Below are positions 32,641 to 43,323 of a DNA stretch of 64,000 nt, piece after piece; positions within the stretch are counted from its first letter, which is position 1, and every line of letters begins with the position of its first letter. This stretch comes from Bettongia penicillata ogilbyi. Lineage: Eukaryota > Chordata > Mammalia > Diprotodontia > Potoroidae. Where the stretch lies: NCBI GenBank assembly GCA_023548195.1, contig JAJHZJ010000336.1:3390704-3454703 (forward strand), given 5' to 3'. The notes under the pieces are model-generated. The model saw only the letters and a list, made by a program, of their open reading frames with translations. It ran no database searches and was not told the DNA's origin. Made by a program: the position numbers and the translations under genes.

Positions 32641-34989
32641 ATTCTTTCCTTGTTCTCTGTAGCTTCCTGTTCCCTCAACCTCTTTGCACACACACCATGC
32701 GATGCTTTCTACTATCATGACAGCTTGCAGACTTCGTTGTTCTAAGTCAAGCAGGAGTCTCCTTGCTTACAGAGGAGTAGTTCCCACCTTTCCAGGGATG
32801 TTGTATCCTTTCCTGCCTATGGTAGTCTCTTCTCTCTTGACCAGCACCCAGCTGGCACATTCCTGAGCCAAAATGCTCACATAAGCTACTTTCCCTGGTA
32901 GTAAAAGCTCTTCACTCCTGAGTGACTCTTATCAGGGGCGGTTAGGCGTTCTCAATTGGATTACACAGACTAGGAAAAAGGCGTGTGACATGTTATTTCA
33001 ACACCATTTTGCCCTAGTAATGCCTACCTCATTCCTTTCACACACCAAGGAACCAGTATCCTTTCACCTACCCCCATTCTCACTGTCCCAAGAAAGGCAC
33101 ACTATCCTTTCTCAAACCTCCTTTCAGGCTCTTCACCCTGAAAATCTAGGCTCAGGTTTGTTGGTGTAAAACGAGGTATCTATCACTGGCTACCTTACTC
33201 TACAAGGATAGTTAATGTTATCCTTTCTAGCTCTAAATCTCAGATCTTTTCAGCATACAAACTCTTTCACAAATTCTTTTATTTGCTGTTTAGCATCACC
33301 AGTCCACATTCTGCAGAGAAGGAAATTGAGGTCTAAAAAAAGTGACTTGTCCAAGGTCCCACAGTTAGTAAGTGGCAAAGGATGAACTAAAAGTCCTCTG
33401 ACTTGTGGTCCAGTGACAAATGAATCAGTTGGTCAGTTAGTCAATAAATATTTATTGTCTACAGCATGGAAATAAGAAGGTACTAAGAATCTGGCTTTAC
33501 TGACTTTTCCATAAAGTTCTAAAAGCATGCTCAACCTTAGCTCTTAAGCAGCATTATACAAGATGAATTGTTCACCCTTCAGCTTTGTTTTGTCTAACGT
33601 GTACTTCAAACTTGTTTTGTCTAACGTGTACTTCAAACACTTTACATTTTATGTGACAGACTAAGTCCCAACCTCAAGAGGTTCATTGCCAAAGAAATGT
33701 ACAATCATTCCCTCTGATCAGATTTATGCAGAGTATCCAGGAATCCCTTTCCCTGTGGATATCACAATAATGTCTTTCATATCCGTATCAGGGAAAAAGA
33801 CAAGGTCAAAGGGATGAATAAAACTAAGTTTGTGGAAAGTCTGAAACCTGGCACACTCCCACCAGGGTCACTTGAGGACATTTGCTACACCTGCTATCAG
33901 CTCTGTTTCACAAATTCCAAATCTTCCAGACCTGTGAGTGGTGAACAAGGAAACTAATTCCAAATAAGGGGCCTGACATGTGGTTGCTCCCAAGGAGACT
34001 CATTCTCCAGTCTGGGCGGAAAGGTTCAGTAACCCTCCCCCAGAAGAGTTGCTTCCTCAGGCATTTGCCTGAGGTTTTCTAAGGCATTACCACGCCCATG
34101 AGGAAAAAATGACATGCACTTAACAACAGTCAGGAGACTCAGGGTACGCTTTTTGCCACTAACATGCTATAAGATTTTCTGCAATTAAATTCACCTCATC
34201 ATAAAATGAAAATTGATGAACTGGATGAACCCAGAGGTTTGCTTTTTAGTCAGCCTGCCACTTGGGAATGAGACTACTTCAACACAGATGACTGCAAAAG
34301 TTAACTTGAAGGGAAACCTCAGGGAAGGCTAGTCCTGTACATCTGCCTAAGTCTCTAAAAATAACCCTACTGTTTTCAGCTATCATTCAGAGTTTCCCCC
34401 AACATCTACTTCACTGGCTACAGATCTAAAGAGGTGCTAGCACTCTGGCCATATTAAAGTCAAGGTTTGTCAGTAGATCAAATGAAGTCCACAACATCTA
34501 GGTCTGTCTGGGAAAGGCGGTCAAAGACAACTCTGCTACTCACTCACATTAATAAAAGCAATCTATTTATAACAACTAATTGCTTTTGAAAATTCTTTGG
34601 GAATTTTTCATTTTATTTTTTTTTACTTCACTTTTCTCTCCCTCAAGAAACAAAAGAACCTGCTTTTCATAAATTCAAACATCAAACCCTGATTACTTAC
34701 CTATCTGACCAAACATAAGATACTCCTGACCTGAAAATGCTTTGCATTTTCCAGAAACCTGAGAACACTAAGAATTAAGAATGACAAACCTCAAAATTTC
34801 CTTTAAACTGCCACTGACAAGTAATTATCAAGGGGTTATGCCCAGGAGGACCCAATTCAGACTGGATGTGATGTGAGAGTTCAACTGCCTACATAATTGG
34901 TGTGAAAAGAGTCAAAGGTCACCTGAGAAGAGCTTTTCAATGAATTTAGGCCTCTACCTACCCTCTTGACTAAAATTCTCACCAGTAAG
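32641..34989. other. Intron, mostly unrecognised
   Basis: Apart from MIR-like traces near 33300-33420, an L2-like complement near 33430-33470 and the 27-bp duplication at 33585, no feature was seen. Confidence 0.5.
33585..33638 (+). repeat. 27-bp exact tandem duplication
   Basis: 33585-33611 and 33612-33638 are identical head-to-tail copies beginning ttgttttgtctaacgtg. No coding context. Confidence 0.95.
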
Positions 34990-35949
34990 TGGATCAAACA
35001 CTTCTTGGAGAAAGAGAGAGGAGTCTTTTTGCCTGGCTCTTGGAGTACTTGGTAGGAGAATACAAGAGGTGCCTTAACACTGGAAAAAGGCAAGCTTTAA
35101 TCTCAATTTTCAAAAAAAGGATGAGAACAGGGTTTGCAAAATACAGGCCAGCAAGTTTGAACTTAATAAAACATCACAGAATTTTGCTAGTAATTGAAGA
35201 GTTATCTAGAAAATGTAGCAAAGATCACCAAAAGCTAATATAGCTTCGGAAAGAACAGGTCATGCCTGAGCGTTATTTTCCTTTTTAGACAGGGCTACTA
35301 AATTGGTAGATCATAGGACTATCACGGATATAACTTACCTATATTTTGGTAAGGACTTCGATTAAAGGAAAAAAAACCTCATGCTACTTTGTGAAAAAGA
35401 TGGAGAGATGTGGACTAGGGAGAAGTAAAGCTAGCTAGATTCAGAACTAGTTGAATGACTAAACTCAAAGAAGAGTCATTAATAGTCTGATGTCAACCTA
35501 GCAGGAGGGATCCAATAATCTCCCAGCAATCTGTCCTGGGTCCTGGGCTGTTCAACATTTTGACCAAATGTCTCCCTCCAGATTTACTGAAGACACAAGG
35601 TGGAGGGAGACATTTAATACAATGGATGACGGTAAAGCTCCAGAAAGATCTCAACCAAACAGAATAGTGTGCTGATCTAATAAAGTAAAATTTAAAAAGG
35701 GATAAATGTTAAGTCTTACATTTGGTTTCAAGAAATCTAGTTCAAAAATACAAGATAGGGGTTAGCTAGCACAGTTAGATTATAGTTTATCTGCGGGAAA
35801 AAGGGATAGCATGCTCAACGTCAATACTGAGATACAGAAGCCAAAAAGAAGATCTAATTTCATCTTGGAATGTATGCATTAAGAGAGGCACAGTTTCCAG
35901 GAAGAGGAAAATCTTATCTGTGCTGTGGTTATACCACTTCTCAAACAGT

Positions 35950-36135
35950 ATTTAGAATTAAAAGGGATTTCAGATATCACTGAGTCCAATCCCCTCATTT
36001 TACAGATGAGGAAACTGAGACCCAGGAGAGGTTAGGTAACTTGGCTACGTCACACAGCTAGGAAGTTATCAGAGGCAGGATTTGAACTCAGTACTTTCAG
36101 ATGCAAAGTTCAGCATTCAGTCTACTATGTTACTA
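35950..36135 (+). mobile_element. MIR-like SINE inside the CR1/L3 remnant
   Basis: aattaaaagggatttcagat, cctcattttacagatgagga, aactgagacccaggagaggt and aggcaggatttgaactcagt. CR1/L3 sequence continues on both sides. Confidence 0.78.
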
Positions 36136-36146
36136 ACAAGATAAAT

Positions 36147-36150
36147 TGGG

Positions 36151-36189
<39 letters not shown>

Positions 36190-36265
36190 GTAGAGAGAGA
36201 GGGAAGGAGGGAAGGGAGAGAGGGAGGGGGAGGGAGGGAGAGAAGAGGAGAAAGGAAGAACAAAA
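36147..36265 (+). repeat. Polypurine GA-rich tract (~118 bases)
   Basis: An almost pure purine strand: (ga)n followed by gggaggg-type repeats, with two pyrimidine interruptions. It lies directly after the MIR-type SINE inside the CR1/L3 remnant, suggesting growth from an A-rich SINE tail. Confidence 0.9.
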
Positions 36266-36692
36266 TGGACAAAGGGCTTGGATATAGAAGTAAGACAAGG
36301 ACTTAAGCCATCGACAATCTTCTTTGAGAATTAGTAAAGATAATTTTTACTTCACATATAAGTTGGATATGGTTCAGAACAAGAATGATGAAGGGTTTTA
36401 AGATCATGAAACATAAAAATCTGTTGGATGAATTGAGGATACTTAACTTGGGGAAAAGAAGACTGGGCCTGAGGAATTGTGAAGGAGAAGCATGACTGCT
36501 TTATTCATATATCTGAAGCCTGGTCATGGAAAGGAGAGATTAGACTTGCTCTTTTTGGTCCTGGAGGGCAAAACTAGGGATATGAGGACAATCTAACAAT
36601 CATAGATCCCCAGTAGTGAAATGGGCTGTCTCAGAAGGCAGCAGTCTCCTCTCCTCTGAAGGGCTTCAAAGAAAGATCAGGTGACCACTTGG

Positions 36693-37075
36693 TTAGCTGT
36701 TGTTCTTCATTCTTAAAGAGGACCCAAATGACTTCACTGTGTGTCCGCTTAGCCATGTTTTACCACAGATCAGGCACAAGTGGTCCATAGAGACATTTGG
36801 GGTGGATTCTCTAAATTTGTACATCTTGCGTTTCTTTTGAACTATTTCAATTCTGCTTTGCTTACAGAGCACAGCACCTTTTCTGATGTGGGCATGCCAT
36901 GCTGAGCGGTCCTGTGCCAGTGTCTCCCATATCATACAATCAATTCCAAAGTTCTAAAGAGAGACCTTGAGAGTGTCCTTGTAGTGCTTCTTCTGACCCC
37001 CAAATGAATGCTTGCCTTGTATGAGTTCTCTATAAAACAGTCTTTTTGGCAAACATATGTTCTGTGTTTAAACAA
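36693..37075 (-). mobile_element. RTE-type non-LTR element 3' end with C2H2-like ORF terminus
   Basis: The minus strand reads RLFYRELIQGKHSFGGQKKH, one stop, then WETLAQDRSAWHAHIRKGAV and MDHLCLICGKTWLSG, the typical C-terminus of a non-LTR reverse transcriptase polyprotein with a degenerate zinc-finger. The 3' end (ggtcctctttaagaatgaag then aacaac) matches the tails of the SINE-like repeats at 31935-32262 and 61045-61362. The clade label RTE rests on that tail and is tentative. Confidence 0.65.
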
Positions 37076-37129
37076 GGAGGTGGAATGCTGTAGAGGGAAA
37101 AATTTTTCGGGTTATCAGTTGGATTAGGG

Positions 37130-37262
37130 AGTGAGGAACCTGTGGCCCTCTAGGTTCTCAAGTGTGGACCTTTGACTGAATCCAAACTTCACAGAACTGC
37201 TGGTCTTGAGGACCTATAGGGCTGTATTTGGCCTGAAGGCTGCAGGTTCCCCAATCCTGGAA
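37130..37262 (+). mobile_element. Palindromic hAT-like MITE, copy 1 (shorter)
   Basis: gtgaggaacctgtggccctc at the left and ctgcaggttccccaatcctg at the right are inverted; the middle (actgaatccaaacttcacag) matches 46868-47092. About 90 bases shorter than copy 2. Confidence 0.68.
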
Positions 37263-37479
37263 TAAGGAGATCTTTTTCAGCCTTGAATTTCTGGGATCTC
37301 ATATACAGGGCAGGGAGCAGGCTTCTTTTGGTCAGTCTCCTAAAATCCTTATTTTAATATGATAGGTCAAGCTAGACAACATAAAGACAGCACACAGAAA
37401 AGTGACAGGACACTGAATCTGATTTGAAGGCTATGCCTTGTTTGGAGAAAGGAGCTTCCCATTTGGGGTGTTCCTGCTT

Positions 37480-37700
37480 TCTATAACAGCTAGGTGGAAT
37501 CGTGGATCCTTCTTTAGATGCTAGCGAGCTGCGGGACTCTGGGCAAGTCACCTAACCCTGCTCAGCTTCAGTTTCCTCACCTGTAAAATGGGGAGAACAA
37601 TGGCACTGATCTTGCAAGGGTGTGGTTTTGATCAAAATTAGACAACATTTAAACTGTGAAGTGTCTTTCAAATGCTAAATATTGTTGTTGTCATTCTAGT
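37480..37700 (+). mobile_element. SINE of the tRNA/MIR group
   Basis: aacagctaggtggaatcgtg, gactctgggcaagtcaccta and ttcagtttcctcacctgtaa are followed by a MIR-like end (aagtgtctttcaaatgctaa). Confidence 0.75.
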
Positions 37701-38974
37701 CATTACTGTAACAGGCAAAAAAACCTCAGCCCAAACCCCATTAGGAGGAGCCTCCCCTTCTTCTGCCAGGAGGAGCATACACACAGATGGCAATCACTCT
37801 GACTTGCCTCAGGAGGCAATTCCAGGGTCATGTAGTTGTCAAAAATTCGGAAGGCAAATGAAATTATTAAGCCCAAATAATCTAGAGCAAAAGCACCTCA
37901 GCCACTGCCCCAGCTGGGCCCTAGCCTTACCCCCTTCCACCAAATACTGAGGGTTACTGATTTCAGTGCTACTACAAATTGGAGTCAGTTTTGGGTTTGC
38001 CCATGTTCCCTCCTAATCCAAGGTAGGGGAGAGAGGCCTCGCTAACAAGGTCTGCTGGGCTAAATGAAGCCCTTAGGGATTGGTTTAGAAAATATCACGG
38101 AGGACTGAGGACAGACTGATCCATCAGTCTTACTGACAACCCATGTTTGATGCATGTTAACTCTAAGCACTAGTTCTCTTCCTTCTAAAGGAAATTGGCA
38201 CATATTGAAGGGAGAGCAATTAGCTGTAACTTGACACCAAAGCTGAGGCGGTTTGTGGTCCTCACCGCAACACAGCATTTTCTGCATGCCCCAGACAAGG
38301 CTGGGTCCAAAATGAAGCAGGGAATCTTCAGAAAGCCCGGGAGAAATGAACATTTCATCTGTTATACTTTTAAGCAAAATTATTCTTTTCAGATTTACAT
38401 GGCTGCTCTACTTTGAATAGCTTTCTCACTGAAAATTTCTTACCTGTGGCAGCCTAAAGAAAATCTCCACTTTTAATGTAGCTAGAGAAGAGAGGAATTA
38501 TAGTTTTACTTTTACTTCCCTACCTGTTCCCCTCTTGGTTTCCCCATCCCTCTAGGAATCCAAGAACACAAGGAAAAGAAACAAAAAGATAAAACATAGA
38601 ACAAGATTCTAACTTTGCACTACAAAGGTCCATAAATTACAAAAGACCCTCAAAGGGTCAATTCAATGCCAAAGAAACTCTCAGGAATGCCAAAGAGTGC
38701 TTGAAGATGAGCCTGATATGTGCTGGCCATCAAATATCCCCTCCCTTATTTGTAATGTTCTTTGGTTGGTATCCTATCAACTCATCTTTATCTGAGAGAT
38801 AAAAACAATCCATTTAAGAAAAAAAAGCCAGTAAGGTCAGAAGTCTAATAAATGTATTAGAGACTCAGAAAGATCTCATTTTTACCCACTCATTTACTAA
38901 CAGGCTCAGTGTTTTCATATGTTAAATGGAAGGGAAGGACAGACACAATTCTCCAATTTTGTTGCTAGCAAGCA

Positions 38975-39068
38975 GAACGTAAACTTGTTGAGAACATGGA
39001 CTCTTTCCTTTTGCCTTTTTGTCCCTAGCACCTGGAGCACTGATTGGCACATAGTAGAAGCTTAACAC
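38975..39068 (+). mobile_element. L2 3' end
   Basis: gtaaacttgttgagaacatg, ttttgtccctagcacctgga and ttggcacatagtagaagctt. Cut by the half-L1-like element at 39070. Confidence 0.8.
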
Positions 39069-39069
39069 A

Positions 39070-41748
39070 TTTTTTTAAAATATAAATTTATTTATTTAAC
39101 TTTTTACATTCATTTTCACAAAATTTTGGGTTCCAAATTTTCTCCCCATTTATCTCCTCCCCACACCCCAATGCACCGAGCATTCTAATTTTCCCTATCA
39201 CCAATCTGCCCTCTCTTTTGTCATCCATCCCTTCTCTTGTCCCCATCTTCTCTTTTGTCCTGTAGGGCCAGAAGACTTTCTATTCCCCCTTAACTGTATT
39301 TCTTATTTCCTAGTAGCAAGAACAATACTAAACAGTTGTTCCTAAAGCTTTGAGTTCCAACTTCTTCCCATCCCTCCCTCCCCACCCATTCCCTTTGGGA
39401 AGGCAGGCAATTCAATATAGGCCATATCTGTGTAGTTTTGCGAATTACTTCCATAATAGTCATGTTGTGTAAGACTAACTATATTTCCCTCCATCCTATT
39501 CTGCCCCCCATTGTTTCTATTCTGTCTTTTGATCCTGTCCTTCCCCAAGAGTGTTGACTTCAAATTGCTCCCTCCTCCCATTGCCCTCCCTTCCATCATC
39601 CCCCCCACCCTGCTTATCTCCTTCTCCCCCATTTTCCTGTATTGTAAGATAGGTTTTCATACCAAAATGAGTGTGCATTTTATTCTTTCTTTTAGTCAAA
39701 TGTGATGAGGGTAAACTTCATGTTTTTTTTTTTCAGCTCTCCTCTTTTTCCCTCCACTAAAAAGTCTCCTGCTTGCCTCTTGAATGAGAGATAATTTACC
39801 TCATTCCATCTCACCCTCTCTCCTCCCACGACATTTCTCTCTCACCATTTACCTTAATTTATTTTAAGATATGGTTCCATCCTATTCAATTCACTCAGTG
39901 CTCTCTGTCTCTGTGTGGGCATGCATGTGTGTATGTGTGTGTGTGGTCCCACCAACTACCCAGATACTGAAAAGTTTTAGGAGTTAAAAATATTGTCTTT
40001 CCATGTAGGAATGTAACCAGTTCACCTTTGGTAAGTCCCTTATGACTTCTCTTTGCTGTTTACTTTTTCATGCTTCTTCTCATTTTTGTGTTTGAAAGTC
40101 AAATTTTCTTTTCAGCTCTGGTCTTTTCATCAAGAATGCTTGAAAGTCCTCTGTTCCATTGAAAAACCATATTTTCCCCTGAAGTATTATACTCAGTTTT
40201 GCTGGGTAGGTGATTCTTGGTTTGAGTCCTAGTTCCTTTGACTTCTGGAATATCCTATTCCACACCCTTCGATCCCTTAATGTAGAAGCTGCTAGATCTA
40301 TCCTGATTGTACTTCCACAATACTGGAATTGTTTCTTTCTAGCTGCTTGCAATATTTTCTCCTTGACCTGGGAATTCTGGAATTTGGCCACAATGTTCCT
40401 AGGAGTTTCTCTTTTTGGATCTCTTTCAGGCGGTGATCGATGGATTCCTTCAATACTTATTTTGCCCTCTGGTTCTAGAATATCAGGGCAGTTTTCCTTG
40501 ATCATTTCATGAAAGATGATGTCTAGACTCCTTTTTTGATCATGGCTTTCAGGTAGTCCCATAATTTTTAAACTGTCTCTCCTGGATCTGTTTTCCAGGT
40601 CAGTTGTTTTTCCCATAAGATATTTCACATTCTCTTCCATTTTTTCATTCTTTTGGTTTTGTTTGGTGATTTCTTGGTTTCTCGTAAAGTCATTAGCCTC
40701 CATCTGTCCCATTCTAATTTTGAGAGAACTATTCTCTTCAGTGAGCTTTTGAACCTGTTTTTCCATTTGGCTAATTCTGCTTTTGAAAGCATTCTTCTCC
40801 TCACTGGCTTTTTGAACCTCTTTTGCCAGTTGAGTGAGCCTATTTTTCAAGGTGTTATTTTCTTCAGCATTTTTTTTGATCTCCTTTACCAAGGCATTGA
40901 CCTGTTTTTTATGCTTTTCTTGCATCTCTCTCATTTCTCTTCCCAGTTTTTCCTCCACCTGTCTAACTTGATTTTCAAAATCCTTTTTGAGCTCTTCCAT
41001 GGCCTGAGCCCACTGGACATCCACCTCAGATGTCTGGGATACAGAGGCCCCGCCCTCCACATCTTTCCCTGATGGTAAGAATTGTTCCTCGTCATCAGAA
41101 ATGAAAGGCGGGAACATCAAGAAAGTAGCTTTCTATGGTCTTATTTTTCTTCCCTTTTCTGGCATTTTCCCAGCCAGTTACTTGACTTCTGAGATTCCTC
41201 TGCACCCCCGCCTAGATCCACCCAGCTAGTGCTTGGGGTCTGAGATTCAAATGCTGCTCCCCAGACTCAGGGCTTTCAGTGGAGGGTGCAGCTACTATTC
41301 AATGTGAGCTTAAGTTCTGGTGCTGGGGTGGGGGCAGGGCTGCCTCCCAGGCTCAGTTCCCTCAGGGGTTTATGCAGAGACCTTCGGTAATGGCCCTGAG
41401 CTCCTGCCTGCTTGAGGAGTCCCGGGCTGCTGCTGCCTCTGCCGTTACCTCCCGAGGGGGCCCGAGCCACGGAGACACCCTTCACGGCCTCTGGAGACTC
41501 TCTCCATGAAGCCTGCTCGGATCTGCTCCTCTGGGGCCACGTGGCCAGGGCAGCGCAGGGGTGGGCTCTGCTGTCGGGAGCGCTTTCTGGGGACGGCTTT
41601 CCAGGGCCCTCTGGAACGGAAATCTCTTCCACTGTGTTTCTGCGCGGGTTCCACTGCTCCAGAATTTGTGGGGAGTTCTTTTTACAGGAAATTTATGGTT
41701 TGTGGGTTCGGAGCTAGCATATGTGAGTCTTTCTACTCCACCCCATAT
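39070..41748 (-). mobile_element. Half-L1 (HAL1)-like retrotransposon: 5' UTR, ORF1, no ORF2
   Basis: Read on the minus strand, a GC-rich 5' UTR (41748-41170) is followed by an L1-type ORF1 (about 41117-40080) and about 1 kb of non-coding sequence ending in an A-rich tail at 39070. No ORF2 (endonuclease/reverse transcriptase) lies between ORF1 and the tail. This is the layout of HAL1 elements, half-L1s described in opossum and some placental mammals; an L1 with a large internal deletion is the alternative. It sits in the 3' end of an older L2 copy (38975-39068). Confidence 0.75.
40080..41117 (-). pseudogene. L1-type ORF1 protein, about 345 residues, broken at its N-terminus
   Basis: L1 ORF1p is the RNA-binding coiled-coil protein that coats element RNA. 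Residues about 30-155 form a heptad-rich coiled coil (EELKKDFENQVRQVEEKLGR; EENNTLKNRLTQLAKEVQ). An RRM-like domain follows, recognised by DLENRSRRDSLKIMGLPE, and then the C-terminal domain with RRVWNRIFQ and ending FDFQTQK. The ancestral start ATG at 41163-41165 is out of frame with the rest (stop after ten codons) owing to small indels, so the open frame now starts at an internal ATG. It is a transposon gene rather than a host gene. Confidence 0.88.
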
Positions 41749-41893
41749 TTTTTCAAATATGGAAATAACTAGGGAAACCAAGGCACCAAACTTTAGCTGA
41801 GAAAGCACAAACACTCTATAATCACTAGACACGGTTGCTCCTAAAGGAGGTTTTCTGAAACAAAGGAAGTAAAGAAGAATTCTCCTAGGAACA

Positions 41894-41903
41894 CTATAAT
41901 ACT
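41894..41903. repeat. 10-bp target-site duplication of the inverted L1 (left)
   Basis: ctataatact is repeated exactly at 43314-43323. Confidence 0.75.
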
Positions 41904-43313
41904 TTTTTTTTTAACTGAATTACATTATTTGTTTTCAGTGTTTGACAATCACTTCCATATATCTTAGATATTTTCTGCTCCCTCCCTCTCATTTCCCCCC
42001 CTTCCCCCACTCTCTCCCTGAGACAGCACACAATCTTATATAGGTTCTACACATACATTCCTATTAAATGCATGTCACATAGATAGAAGAATTAAAATGA
42101 ATGGGAGAAACCATAAAACAAACAAAAGCATAATACAAACGAAAATGGTCTGTTTCCATCTGCAATCTAAAGTTCTCTTGGTTCTGCTCCTTTCACACAG
42201 CATCAGTTCATATATGCCTTTCTAGGCTTCTCTGAAGTCTTCTTGTTCATCATTTCTTATAGTCCAATAGTATTCCACTACATTCATATAATACAACTTG
42301 TTCAGCCATTCCCCAGTTGATGGGCATCCCCTTGATTTCCAGTTTTTGGTTACCACAAAGAGAGCTGCTATAAATATTTTTGTACATGTGGGACCCTTTC
42401 CCATTTCTATTATCTCTTGGGAAGAGAGTCCCAGAAGTGATATTGCTGGGTCAAAGGGCATGCACATTTTTGTAGCCCTTCGGGTATAGTTCCAAATTGC
42501 TCTCCAGAATGGCTGGATCAGCTCACAGCTCCATCAACAATGAATTAGTGTTCCAACTCTACCACATCTTCTTCAGCATCTTCCTGTTTTGTCATGTTAG
42601 CCAATCTGATAGGTGTGATGTGGTATCTCAGAGTTGTTTTGGCTTGCATCTCTTTTATCAATAGTGATTTAGAGCATTTTTTCATATGATTATTGATATA
42701 TTTAATTTCTTCCTTTGAAAACTGCCTGTTCATATCAACTACGTAATGGCTTCAATTCTTGTACATTTGACTCAGTTCTCTATATACTTTAGAAATGAGG
42801 CCTTTATCACAGACACTGGCTGCAAAAATTCTTTCCCAGTTTTCTGCTTCCCTCCTAATCTTGGTTGCATTGGGTTTGTTTGTGTAAAAACTTTTCAATT
42901 TAATGTAATCAAAATTATCATTTTGCACTTCATAATTTTCTCTTATCTCGTTGGGTCATAAATTTCTCCATTTTCCACAAATTTGAAGTACACTATTTCT
43001 TGCTCCCCTAACTGGTTTATAGTATCCATCTTTATACCTAGATCATGTATTTATTTGGACTTTATTCTTGTGTATGGTGTCAGGCATTGGTCTATGCCCA
43101 GTTTCCTCCACACTGTTATCCAGTTTTCCCAGCAACTGTTGTCAAACAGTGAGTTCTTATCCCATCAAACAGTAGATTGCTATATTCATTAACTACTGTG
43201 TCTTGAGTACTTAACATATTCCCCTGGTCTATCCCTCTGTTTCTTAGTCAATACCAAGTGGCCAAGTCCTATCAGATCTAAAATTGTATTATAAAGCAGC
43301 AATCATCAAAATG
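41904..43313 (-). mobile_element. 5'-inverted L1 (twin-primed) with target duplications
   Basis: The minus strand carries L1 ORF2 C-terminus and 3' UTR: NRGIDQGN-type sequence near 43230, QFSKEEIKYINNHMKKCSKS near 42700, ISLLGLSSQEIIEMGKGPTC and GCPSTGEWLNKLYYMNVVEY, with the A-tail at 41904. The outermost segment (about 43258-43313) is reversed: read on the plus strand it gives LSDLKLYYKAAIIK, the part that normally precedes TWYW in ORF2. ctataatact at 41894-41903 and 43314-43323 flanks the whole element. Confidence 0.85.
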
Positions 43314-43323
43314 CTATAATACT
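43314..43323. repeat. 10-bp target-site duplication of the inverted L1 (right)
   Basis: This is an exact match to 41894-41903. It abuts the inverted 5' segment. Confidence 0.75.

Larger units (their letters stand above)
34990..36660 (+). mobile_element. CR1/L3-type LINE remnant, plus strand
   Basis: The sequence follows a CR1-clade ORF2 from the AFDK region to the C-terminus: gagagatgtggactaggg, gattcagaactagttgaatg, cctgggtcctgggctgttca and aagggataaatgttaagtct, ending aggatacttaacttggggaa and cctggagggcaaaact. It is interrupted by a MIR-type SINE (35950-36135) and a GA-rich tract. It is on the opposite strand to the CR1/L3 remnant at 26025-27450. Confidence 0.72.

Noticed and set aside
40653..41072. 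139-codon plus-strand frame
   Set aside because: It is the antisense shadow of the L1-type ORF1 on the minus strand.
41412..41832. Several overlapping open frames on both strands
   Set aside because: They arise from the GC-rich, stop-poor L1/HAL1 5' UTR; the parallel copy at 47890-48330 shows different unrelated frames.
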